40,116 nt of DNA from an uncultured Acidimicrobiales bacterium (lineage in GTDB: Bacteria; Actinomycetota; Acidimicrobiia; Acidimicrobiales; SHLQ01). Below the pieces are notes generated by a model, which worked only from the letters and a program-made list of their open reading frames with translations, did not search any database and was not told the DNA's origin. A program made the translations under genes and the position numbers. The stretch is from positions 1 to 40,116 of the forward strand of contig CALLQB010000039.1 in NCBI GenBank assembly GCA_938015295.1. The letters are read 5' to 3'. Positions 30,743-38,277 of the stretch are shown piece by piece (positions within the stretch are counted from its first letter, which is position 1; the number at the start of each line of letters is the position of its first letter).

Positions 30743-33210
30743 TGGACACCTTCCAACTAGACCTCGACGTCGTATTGCCCCACGCCCACGACGGACGAGA
30801 CCAATGCGTCGCCGAACTTGTCGGCACCCTTGAAAGGCTCGATGGCGTCGAATCGGTCCACGTTGTTGATTCTGAGACCGACGACGCCGCCAAGGTTTGT
30901 TTACATCTCCAGTCCGGAGCAGTATCGATCTCTCGACTTGAGGCCCGCGCCCGATCAGTCGGGGCAGAAGTGGGCAACCGATACGGCCACCTTGTCGTCA
31001 AGGTAACGCCGCCCGGTCACGCATCACGGGCACGGGCCAAGAGCGAGCGAGTCCGTGCCCTACCCGGAGTCGTAGACGCCGCAGTTTCGATCGAGGGTGT
31101 GGCGCGCGTCGAGTTCGACACGGCCACAACTAACGAAGAGAAGGTCCTCGCGGGCTTAGGATCGCTCGGCCTACACGCCCTAGGGAGTCGGCCACAGCCC
31201 GCGGCCGAGAACCCGCCCGTCGGCGACGCAATCGAACACGACAATCATGACGACCACGACAACCACGGCCATAGTCATGGGCACGGGTCGAGCCGGGTCG
31301 AACTTGGCGCCGCGGTGGTCTCGCTTCTGATCTATCTGGTTGCCCGCTCGTTGGATTGGTTCACCACGGTCGACGGCCCGGTAACCGGGCTGTACGTCAG
31401 TGCAGCGATTCTCACAGGGGTATTCGTCGCACGCGACGCTTGGCTTTCGGTGCAGGCCCGGGTGTTCGACATCGATCAGCTAATGCTCATCGCCGCAATC
31501 GGTGCGGCCTTCATCGGGCACTGGTCTGACTCGGCCCTGCTCCTCGTATTGTTCTCGCTGGGGCACGCGTTAGAGGGCTACGCCATGAATCGGGCCCGAA
31601 ACGCTATCGAAGCACTCGGCGAGCTGGCACCCGCAACCGCGCGCCGAGCGGAGCATCCCGACGTTGAAGTCCCGATCGGCGAACTCGCCGTCGGTGAGGT
31701 GGTCCGGGTGCGACCAAACGAGCGACTCCCCGCCGACGGTGTCATCGTCGAAGGCCAGACTGCGATCGACGAATCAGCAGTCACAGGCGAGAGCGTCCCA
31801 GTCGACAAGTCCGCGATCGCCGACCGCACCAGCGCTCTCGATGGCATCGAGACCATCGCACCCGACCATCGAGTATTCGCCGGGACACTCAACGGCCCTA
31901 GCGCAATCGATGTCATGGTGCTTCGATTGGCAGCGGACTCGACACTCTCGCGAGTAGTGCAACTTGTCGCCGAAGCCGAAACCCAAATCTCGCCAACCCA
32001 GCGGCTGACGAAACGCATTGTTCGAATCTTTGTGCCATCGGTTCTGGCGCTCGTAGCGTTCCTACTGGTGGTTCCACCGCTAGCTGGCGAGGAGTTCACC
32101 GACTCTTTCGCCCGGGCGATGGCAGTTTTGGTGGCAGCCAGCCCATGCGCTCTAGCAATCGCCACACCCAGCGCCGTACTAGCCGCCATCGCACGTGCAG
32201 CACGATCCGGAATTCTGGTCAAGGGCGGCGGACCTCTCGAAGCGCTGGGCAGCGTCGACGCAATCGCGTTCGACAAAACAGGCACGATCACCGAAGGTAA
32301 ACCCATCCTCACCGATGTCGAAACAGCAGACGGTGTGGATGAGACCGAATTGTTGCTGGTCACACTGGCTATCGAACGCAACAGCGATCATCCCATCGCC
32401 CGCGCAATCACCAATGGAGTGGTCCAACGCTTAGGCGGCTCCACTATCGCTGACGCAGCTGAAGTCACTGCCATCACTGGGAAAGGCGTCACCGGCCAGG
32501 TTGACGGACTCGCAGTCATGATCGGCAACGGTGCGTTATTCGAAGGCGTTCCCGTCCCCCCGCAAATCCTCAACGCCAAGGAAATTCTCGAAAGCCGCGG
32601 CCGGACCACCATGATCGTCCGCCAGGGCGACCGATTCCTCGGTGTGCTCGGAGTGATGGACACACCGCGACCAGACGCCAAGGACGCCATAAAGCTCCTG
32701 CGAGATATCGGGATAGACACCATTGTTGTGCTGTCGGGCGATAACCAGCGCGTCACCACAGCCGTCGCCAACGAGGTAGGAATCACCGATGCACAAGGCG
32801 GCCTTCTCCCCGCCGACAAAGTCGATGCAATCAATCAACTCGCTACTCGAGGCGGCGTCGCGATGATCGGCGATGGCGTAAACGACGCTCCAGCGCTCGC
32901 CGCTGCCAACGTGGGTATTGCGATGGGCGCTGCCGGGAGCGACGTTGCGCTCGAAACGGCCGACATCGCTCTGATGGCCGATCGGCTCGAACACCTCCCC
33001 GTCGCAGTCGGAATCGCCAGGCGAGCAAGCCGAACAATCAAACAGAACCTCTTCTTCAGCCTGGCCGTCGTAGCCGTCCTGATCCCCATGACCATCCTCG
33101 GAGTCGGGATCAGCGTCGCCGTTATCGCCCACGAAGGCAGCACCCTCGTCGTGGTAGCCAACGCGCTCCTCCTCTTGAACGACCGACGTCCCTCTGCCCG
33201 CACTTTGTGA
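30739..33210 (+). CDS. P1B-4-type metal ATPase (SPC / HEGST)
   Basis: An 823-residue pump. Residues 1-150 look like two ferredoxin-fold domains without any CxxC metal site. A His-rich linker follows at about 166-184 (EHDNHDDHDNHGHSHGHG). The membrane site is ASPCALAIATP near 468, with phosphorylation site DKTGTIT near 512, SDHPIA, GDGVNDAPAL and the helix motif HEGST near 798. SPC together with HEG(G/S)T defines the P1B-4 group, known for Co(II) and Fe(II) export (CoaT, CtpD, PfeT). It closes the CmtR-like operon, so its ion should be what that regulator senses. The pump is unusually long for P1B-4 enzymes, which often lack N-terminal domains. Confidence 0.9.
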   Translation: MMDTFQLDLDVVLPHAHDGRDQCVAELVGTLERLDGVESVHVVDSETDDAAKVCLHLQSGAVSISRLEARARSVGAEVGNRYGHLVVKVTPPGHASRARAKSERVRALPGVVDAAVSIEGVARVEFDTATTNEEKVLAGLGSLGLHALGSRPQPAAENPPVGDAIEHDNHDDHDNHGHSHGHGSSRVELGAAVVSLLIYLVARSLDWFTTVDGPVTGLYVSAAILTGVFVARDAWLSVQARVFDIDQLMLIAAIGAAFIGHWSDSALLLVLFSLGHALEGYAMNRARNAIEALGELAPATARRAEHPDVEVPIGELAVGEVVRVRPNERLPADGVIVEGQTAIDESAVTGESVPVDKSAIADRTSALDGIETIAPDHRVFAGTLNGPSAIDVMVLRLAADSTLSRVVQLVAEAETQISPTQRLTKRIVRIFVPSVLALVAFLLVVPPLAGEEFTDSFARAMAVLVAASPCALAIATPSAVLAAIARAARSGILVKGGGPLEALGSVDAIAFDKTGTITEGKPILTDVETADGVDETELLLVTLAIERNSDHPIARAITNGVVQRLGGSTIADAAEVTAITGKGVTGQVDGLAVMIGNGALFEGVPVPPQILNAKEILESRGRTTMIVRQGDRFLGVLGVMDTPRPDAKDAIKLLRDIGIDTIVVLSGDNQRVTTAVANEVGITDAQGGLLPADKVDAINQLATRGGVAMIGDGVNDAPALAAANVGIAMGAAGSDVALETADIALMADRLEHLPVAVGIARRASRTIKQNLFFSLAVVAVLIPMTILGVGISVAVIAHEGSTLVVVANALLLLNDRRPSARTL

Positions 33211-33269
33211 GCCGCACGGCTCCCGGCCGAGTCGGCCCGGCCAATGTACGGTCACAACGAGACACGAAG

Positions 33270-34073
33270 TTACGTTAGCCAGCAGCGCATATTCGAGACC
33301 TTTGCGTCATTGCGAAGCTGCTCGAGTGCAGCGTTGTGGATCTGACGCACTCGTTCACGAGTCATGCCATACCGCTCTGCGAGATGCATCACCTTCCAAG
33401 GTCGCTCGCCGTTCAGTCCGTAACGCAAGACGAGGAGTTCCTGACTTCGCGGGTCAAGGATTGCGAGTGCAGAACCAAGGTCACTGGCGAGCAACGAAAG
33501 CAACGCATCGTCATCAGGGTGGTCGGCCGATTCGGGGTCATGAATTCTCTCGCCGTCGGCGTTGCTTCTGTCGAGGCTGCTCACGCTCGAGAGATTTTCT
33601 AACCACTTGATCCGGTTGTGATCGAAGGGCGTGTGCCCGCTGTGATGCCGGCCGAGCTCCGCGTCGAGGCCGCGGGGCAACCGAATGATGTTCTTTGAGT
33701 CTCTTAGGGTCTGGGTGATCGCTGCAGTGATCCAGTGATACGCATAGGTCGAGAACTGGAATCCCTTGCGTTCGTCGAATCGTCGCGCCGCGCTAAGAAG
33801 GCCCATATTGCCAGCCTGGACAAGGTCATCAAGCGGGAGCCCGGAGGAACGGTACCGTTGTGCGAATGTGACAACCAGACGAAGGTTGGCTTGAACAATG
33901 ATGCCCTCCGCTTGCCTAGCGGCACGGAGAGTTGCTTCTTCGAACTCTCCCTCGCCACCGCTAAGAGTCGCTGCCGCGCGAATTGCCGAACATAGTCGCC
34001 TCAGCTCATCGTCCGCGAGGCCGACGGTGGGGAGCGTGTGAATGTAGTTGTCGAGAGTCGACGTTTGATTCAC
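33270..34073 (-). CDS. Sigma-70 family RNA polymerase sigma factor (group 2/3-like)
   Basis: From GTG 34073 this is a 267-residue sigma factor. Region 2 is VQANLRLVVTFAQRY ... LDDLVQAGNMGLLSAARRFDERKGFQFSTYAYHWITAAITQTLRD (about 60-126), with region 2.3/2.4 aromatics. Region 4 is LGSALAILDPRSQELLVLRYGLNGERPWKVMHLAERYGMTRERVRQIHNAALEQLR at the C-terminus, with a helix-turn-helix. A reduced region 3 lies between. It is shorter than the housekeeping sigma and has no anti-sigma neighbour. The upstream in-frame sequence to 34406 overlaps the CPBP gene and is not coding. A TACAnnnTGT(A/G) site at 34115 lies in the shared divergent promoter. Confidence 0.88.
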   Translation of the reverse strand: MNQTSTLDNYIHTLPTVGLADDELRRLCSAIRAAATLSGGEGEFEEATLRAARQAEGIIVQANLRLVVTFAQRYRSSGLPLDDLVQAGNMGLLSAARRFDERKGFQFSTYAYHWITAAITQTLRDSKNIIRLPRGLDAELGRHHSGHTPFDHNRIKWLENLSSVSSLDRSNADGERIHDPESADHPDDDALLSLLASDLGSALAILDPRSQELLVLRYGLNGERPWKVMHLAERYGMTRERVRQIHNAALEQLRNDAKVSNMRCWLT

Positions 34074-34108
34074 GTTTGCCGGCCGGGTCTTCTTCGGAAC
34101 ACGACGAC

Positions 34109-34125
34109 TACTATTACAGACTGTG
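34109..34125 (+). promoter_or_regulatory. BlaI-like operator between sigma factor and CPBP genes
   Basis: TACA-GAC-TGTG (34115-34125) is one base off TACAnnnTGTA. A -10-like TACTAT (34109-34114) lies 8 nt before GTG 34123, so the site covers the presumed start point of the CPBP gene. The minus strand offers TAATAG for the sigma factor gene. One operator could control both. Confidence 0.5.
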
Positions 34126-34824
34126 CGACGAAACGAGCAGTCATCGGCGAAACACGTGGCTGCGCACGGCTGGCCAGCCTGGTGGGCGCTGTGTGGCTGG
34201 CTCGTTGCGGTCGTCCTTGCGTCACTCGGAAGTGCCTTTGCCCAAGCGTCCGGTGCTCGCGACGACGGAACCACAGCGTTGCTCTTCGGCCAGATCGGAC
34301 TTTGGACTGGGTTCATTGCTACCGCGGTAATCGCCAGTCGATCGTTCGGCGCTGGTGATCTGCGGGTGGACTTCGGCGTCATCGCCAAGCCAAACGATGC
34401 TGCCAAAGCGATCCTGATCGGTGTGGCGCTGCAACTCCTAGCCGTTCCTGCAATCTACTTACCGATCAAGGCGATCGGGCTGGATCTTGACGTATCCGGA
34501 CCTGCCCAATCGCTGTTTGCAGACCTATCCCGCATAGAAGCGGCGCTCATCGCCATTGGGGTGGCCGTCATCGCACCCGTTGCTGAGGAACTCCTCTTTC
34601 GAGGGGTTCTGCTTCGAGGACTAAGCCGGCAGCTCGGCCCTTGGGTCGGCATTTCCGCAAGCGCTTTGTTGTTCGCCGCAACCCACTTCCAGTTAGTGCA
34701 ATTCCCGGCCCTTCTTCTTGTGGGGTTAACGCTGGCGTGGCTGGCCGACCGCACTGGTGGCCTAGCAGCCCCGATCTGGGCGCATGTGGGATTCAATGCA
34801 ACCACTGTGGCGTTCCTGTGGTGA
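34123..34824 (+). CDS. CPBP-family intramembrane metalloprotease
   Basis: A 233-residue polytopic membrane protein with the three CPBP motifs: EELLFRGVLLRGL (about 154-166), ATHFQL, and HVGFNATTVAFLW at the end. These form the catalytic Glu-Glu, His and His/Asn site of the Rce1-like family. Six or seven hydrophobic segments are visible. GTG 34123 overlaps a BlaI-like operator and would be leaderless; no ribosome site is seen. It is divergent from the sigma factor gene, 49 bp away. Such proteases process membrane peptides or act in stress signalling; cleavage of an anti-sigma factor is an idea, not evidence. Confidence 0.85.
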   Translation: MRRNEQSSAKHVAAHGWPAWWALCGWLVAVVLASLGSAFAQASGARDDGTTALLFGQIGLWTGFIATAVIASRSFGAGDLRVDFGVIAKPNDAAKAILIGVALQLLAVPAIYLPIKAIGLDLDVSGPAQSLFADLSRIEAALIAIGVAVIAPVAEELLFRGVLLRGLSRQLGPWVGISASALLFAATHFQLVQFPALLLVGLTLAWLADRTGGLAAPIWAHVGFNATTVAFLW

Positions 34825-34868
34825 TGATTCCACTCGCACCTCAGGCTCCGGCGCTGACTCGTTGTTGC

Positions 34869-34879
34869 TACAGTCTGTA
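34869..34879 (+). promoter_or_regulatory. BlaI-like operator before the small protein / DUF305 operon
   Basis: TACA-GTC-TGTA, an exact match to the core at 10370 and 14561. A -10-like TAATAC (34878-34883) overlaps its right end. Transcription would start near 34890, before ATG 34918. Confidence 0.65.
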
Positions 34880-34917
34880 ATACTACGTGTGACTAAAGCA
34901 TGGACGGAGCTTGACCA

Positions 34918-35181
34918 ATGAGTTCATCACTAACCCCTGAGCAACCCTCGCAAAGTCAGATGCGAATTGCTCGCTCTCAGCGCCACCTTCTTGATGCGCT
35001 GCTGTCGCCCAATCGGCGGGACACTCTCGGACAAGACCACGCCACTCGCTCGGGTGTTCGTGAGTTAATCGATGCCGGGTTAGCTGTCGAGCGTCCCGTA
35101 GGAAGTGGAATACCGAGTCGTATTCGTCTAACGAACAGCGGGCTGGCGGCGGCGCTTGCAAGCCTCGACGACTCACGGTGA
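34918..35181 (+). CDS. Small helical, possibly winged-helix protein
   Basis: An 87-residue protein; ATG 34918 follows GGAG by 8 nt. The middle reads QRHLLDALLSPNRRDTLGQDHATRSGVRELIDAGLAVERPVGSGIPSRIRLTNSGLAAALASL, the helix-turn-strand rhythm of a short winged helix (helix, helix, then a hairpin with SRIRLTNSG as the wing). It has no Cys or His cluster. I recognise no named family. It is the first gene behind a BlaI-like operator and is followed 15 bp later by the DUF305 gene. A DNA-binding co-regulator is a fair guess. Confidence 0.6.
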   Translation: MSSSLTPEQPSQSQMRIARSQRHLLDALLSPNRRDTLGQDHATRSGVRELIDAGLAVERPVGSGIPSRIRLTNSGLAAALASLDDSR

Positions 35182-35196
35182 CGGGAGAGCACCGAG

Positions 35197-35937
35197 ATGA
35201 AACAGATCGACGAAAGTAGCCCTTCCGATGAGGCTCAACCCGCCAAGTCAGACCAGTTTTGGCAAACACCTACGACGCTTGGCAAACAGGTTTCTGCTCT
35301 GACTGTTTTACTGTTTCTCGCCGGCAGCTTTGGCTACCTGGTTGGGGTTCGTGACGACGGAAACCCAACCCCCACCTCGGCCGACGTCGGATTTCTCTAC
35401 GACATGACTGCACACCACGAGCAGGCGGTGCAGCTTTCAATGATCGAACTTAACAAGCAGTCCAATCCGGCGATACAGGCGTTTGCCCGTGAAATCCTCC
35501 GCTCGCAATCATACGAAATCGGCCTAATGCGGATGCGTCTGGGCATGTGGGGATTCGACCCGTCAAAGCGAGAACAGGATCCGATGGCCTGGATGGGAAT
35601 GCCTCTCATCAGTTCTGACGCAATGCCAGGCATGGCCGACGCAGCCGAGCTTGAAGCTTTTATCGACGCCGAGGGATCAGATGCCGACGCTCTCTTTTTG
35701 GCTTTGATGAGCGACCACCATGCTGGCGGCGTCGCCATGGCGCAAAGCGCTGCTAGGAGGGCCAACGATGACTGGGTAGTCGATACAGCGGAGCGCATGG
35801 CACTCGGACAGGCGTCTGAAATCGCCGAAATGGAGTTCGCTCGCAAGGCAGCTGGGCTTCCTGCAGATCCTGAAGGGTTCTTCGCCGATGATCCCGAGGC
35901 CACACCGATGGACGATATGGACGACGCGGACAATTAG
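35197..35937 (+). CDS. DUF305 membrane-anchored metal-stress protein
   Basis: A 246-residue protein with one N-terminal membrane helix (about 33-50), so the rest faces outside. The DUF305 signature occurs twice, as is normal: FLYDMTAHHEQAVQLS (His73/His74) and LALMSDHHAGGVAMAQSA (His near 173-174). Met-rich stretches (MRMRLGMWG, DPMAWMGMP) and an acidic tail (MDDMDDADN) add soft-metal and cation ligands. DUF305 proteins such as cyanobacterial CopM bind copper and protect cells. The BlaI-like operator upstream fits with the other copper genes. ATG 35197 follows GGGAGAGCACCGAG. Confidence 0.85.
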   Translation: MKQIDESSPSDEAQPAKSDQFWQTPTTLGKQVSALTVLLFLAGSFGYLVGVRDDGNPTPTSADVGFLYDMTAHHEQAVQLSMIELNKQSNPAIQAFAREILRSQSYEIGLMRMRLGMWGFDPSKREQDPMAWMGMPLISSDAMPGMADAAELEAFIDAEGSDADALFLALMSDHHAGGVAMAQSAARRANDDWVVDTAERMALGQASEIAEMEFARKAAGLPADPEGFFADDPEATPMDDMDDADN

Positions 35938-35996
35938 GACTACTCCGCCTTTGGCCCAGCACGACCCGCCGTGGAGTCTTGCTGCCTCGAGGGTGT

Positions 35997-36884
35997 TTAG
36001 TGGAGAGACGCCATGATCCGAGCGGCATCACCAATGGCGTGAGTGAGACCGTAGGTACCAGCAGCCATGAGAGCGATCACGGTGGCGGTGACCGAAACGA
36101 GAACCCACACCGAGGAATCGTCCGCCATCGACTCACTGTAAGCCTCAGCTGCGGGTCGATCGCGACCGTCGCAACTTCGCAACTGCAACCGGGCTGTCGA
36201 CAACGCCTGACGGTCAACCTGAGGATGCCGGGCGGCGTCGAGGTCGGCCCACTGCTCGATCGAACGCCGATGAGCCGCCACCACCGCCCGAACTCCAGGC
36301 ACCCATCCCCAAATCCGATAATAGGCGCCAAGCACGAGAAGATAACGGTCGTGGCGAAGCCTGAGATGAGCGCCCTCATGGGCCAGAACAGCTCGACGTT
36401 CCGGAGCCGCAAGCCGAGCCACTGACTCCGATACGACAACATGACGATCTGGCCCAGGGACAGCGAAGGCAACAGGCTCCATCGTTGGAGCGACCCGCAC
36501 TTCGGCGCCAGCGAGTTCGTCATAGATCACTTTTTTGGCCGCCCATGCCGGGAAAACCGCCCGACGGCGAGCGCGTATACTGCTTTGCAAAAACGCTATG
36601 AGCAAGCATGTTCCGACCCCACCGACCAATCCGCTGGCCAACCACACCCACAAGCCACCGGGGGACAGATGCCCAAAATCAACTATCGAGACCTCGCGTG
36701 GGTCATGCCACCACAACAGCAACGGACTCGCCGTCAGCAACGCGCCCGTCCCGACTAACCAGATGCCCAAAACCACCGAGGCGCACGCAGTACGAACCCT
36801 TTGCTTTGGTCCGAGCGCATTCGTGGCGCAAAGTGCTGGCAACGTCAACAGGGCGATACCAATGCCGATTACGACGAAAGTCAT
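35997..36884 (-). CDS. Second M56-family membrane metalloprotease
   Basis: A 295-residue membrane protein with HEGAH (169-173) and the downstream SIEQWADLDAARHP segment. Helices lie at about 4-22, 36-58 and 78-100, and a C-terminal helix near 265-285. It is the same type as the protease at 13290-14171 but clearly diverged, so not a recent duplicate. It too lacks a beta-lactam sensor domain. Its start overlaps the stop of the upstream BlaI-type gene by 4 bp. The partner repressor is the likely direct or indirect target of its activity. Confidence 0.85.
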   Translation of the reverse strand: MTFVVIGIGIALLTLPALCATNALGPKQRVRTACASVVLGIWLVGTGALLTASPLLLWWHDPREVSIVDFGHLSPGGLWVWLASGLVGGVGTCLLIAFLQSSIRARRRAVFPAWAAKKVIYDELAGAEVRVAPTMEPVAFAVPGPDRHVVVSESVARLAAPERRAVLAHEGAHLRLRHDRYLLVLGAYYRIWGWVPGVRAVVAAHRRSIEQWADLDAARHPQVDRQALSTARLQLRSCDGRDRPAAEAYSESMADDSSVWVLVSVTATVIALMAAGTYGLTHAIGDAARIMASLH

Positions 36885-37240
36885 CGACGTCGCCCGAGCA
36901 CTCGCTTCAAAACCGAAGCCTCACCTGCCGACAGGTGTTCGACAAAGTGACCGAGCGCCACAGCATGGTCCTCAGCAGCAGCGAACGCTTCGGCCATCGT
37001 CATAGCAACTTGTTCTTCGCGCGTCCGAGTTGGTCGGTACAGGTAGGCCTTGCCATCGCGGGTTCGCGTCACCAACCGCTTCTTCCACAGGCGGCGCAGG
37101 ATCGTCAGCACCGTCGAGTAGGTAACCTCCGGTTCAATCTCAAGCCGCTCTAGAACATGCCCGGGTTTGAGAGCCTCGTCGCAATCCCACAACACGTCGA
37201 GAACCGCAGCTTCGAGGCTACCCATCGGCCTTCGACTCAT
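36881..37240 (-). CDS. Second BlaI/MecI-family repressor
   Basis: A 119-residue repressor with winged-helix MGSLEAAVLDVLWDCDEALKPGHVLERL ... VTYSTVLTILRRLWKKRLVTRTRDGKAYLYRPTRT and a C-terminal helical dimer part. The wing and recognition helix differ from the first BlaI (YSTVLTILRRLWKK versus YTTIMTILTRLFEK) but are close enough that they could share sites. ATG 37240 is preceded by AAGGAACG. I find no TACAnnnTGTA in its own upstream region, only a TAAAGT -10-like box, so it may use a different operator or none. Confidence 0.87.
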   Translation of the reverse strand: MSRRPMGSLEAAVLDVLWDCDEALKPGHVLERLEIEPEVTYSTVLTILRRLWKKRLVTRTRDGKAYLYRPTRTREEQVAMTMAEAFAAAEDHAVALGHFVEHLSAGEASVLKRVLGRRR

Positions 37241-37415
37241 CGACTTCTACGTTCCTTCACGATCTGACTTTACACACCCGCAGCCGGGACCGTCGGCACG
37301 ATGCTGGCGCCGATGAGATAGGGATCTTCAGTGGTGCGCTTAACGGCCTCACCACATGCTCACCACCCAAAATCGGAAGCCAGAAAAGGCAACCAGGGCC
37401 ATCATCAGCGGGCGG

Positions 37416-37847
37416 CTACTCCTTTCTCGATGGGCTCCCTTGGGAAACGCTTCGGCCGCGCTGGGCCCGGACCAAGGTAATCCCACCTCCCAGAAGCCAT
37501 AGCCCAGTCAGACCGAAACCGGCCACCATGCCTAAGACGCTGGTGCTCGGTCCATCGACTGAGTTCTCCGTTGTCTCCAACGGTTCAGGCGCGACCGAAG
37601 CGGAGACAGCCGTCGTCGACGGGCCAGCTACCGGCGAACCGTCGTCACCGCTCAAAACTGTGAGGCCAACGCTCACCAGAATGAACATGATCGCTACGGC
37701 AGAGAGCGCAAGAGCGGCCTGTGGTCCGCTGATCCCCCTCAAGCCTTCTCTTACAGTGTGTCGCACTTCGTCAGTATGGCGGCGCGGCACAAGCTCTGCC
37801 CACCCGAACACGTCGAGGTTCAACGTACCGAGTTCACAAATGGCCAT
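37416..37847 (-). CDS. Membrane protein of unknown function
   Basis: A 143-residue protein from ATG 37847 (GGAG 9 nt upstream; TTG 37862 is also possible). A charged N-terminal part (about 1-42) precedes one hydrophobic helix (ALALSAVAIMFILVSVGLTVL), a Ser/Thr/Pro-rich loop of some 35 residues, and a second helix (VLGMVAGFGLTGLWLLGGGITLV) with a basic tail. Both ends would be cytoplasmic, with the loop outside. No domain or motif is recognised. It stands alone in the same direction as the BlaI/M56 pair. Moderate confidence that it is real. Confidence 0.5.
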   Translation of the reverse strand: MAICELGTLNLDVFGWAELVPRRHTDEVRHTVREGLRGISGPQAALALSAVAIMFILVSVGLTVLSGDDGSPVAGPSTTAVSASVAPEPLETTENSVDGPSTSVLGMVAGFGLTGLWLLGGGITLVRAQRGRSVSQGSPSRKE

Positions 37848-37862
37848 ACGACGAAGCTCCAA

Positions 37863-38277
37863 CCATCCTCATTCCGGATTGCGCCGGGTACCGAACGTCC
37901 ACTAGCAGCATCGATTCTGTCAGCAACGTAATGCCGGAACTGCGAGCTGATCCCAAGTCCACCGCCCGGCCAGGTGCTGCTGAGTCCTATCACTGGACGC
38001 CGGTCACCAAAGATGCGCTCCCGCAGATTCTTCGATCGTTCTCGCTAACGCTCGCTCCCTAGCGGGCGGCTTTGCCGCGCTCGAACAATCGACTCCGCCG
38101 CCTTCGGCGTCTTTGGAGCATGCGGCTTTCCCGTGATTGATCGGACTCGCACCCGGCCCAGTGAGGCGGACCGCGAGCACCACACAACCGGCCTCACCGA
38201 TACGGGATCCCGAACCCGGGTCTGGACAAGACCCACAAAGGGGGACTCGAAATCGCCAATCACAGGGAGAACAATAA
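37863..38277. other. Intergenic stretch with clustered hairpins
   Basis: No credible gene is present; open frames here are rich in Arg, Ser and Cys. Two short perfect hairpins lie close together: GCGGC-TTT-GCCGC (38066-38078) and CGCCG-CCTT-CGGCG (38096-38109). Around them, CGATCGTTC (near 38034) and GAACAATCG (near 38084) form an imperfect outer arm. Being placed between cargo and the mobile-element operon, this could be a transfer origin, a replication element or a terminator cluster. Confidence 0.5.

Noticed and set aside
31578..32381. Ser/Thr/Ala-rich minus-strand frame inside the P1B-4 ATPase gene
   Set aside because: Low-complexity shadow of a well-supported ATPase gene.
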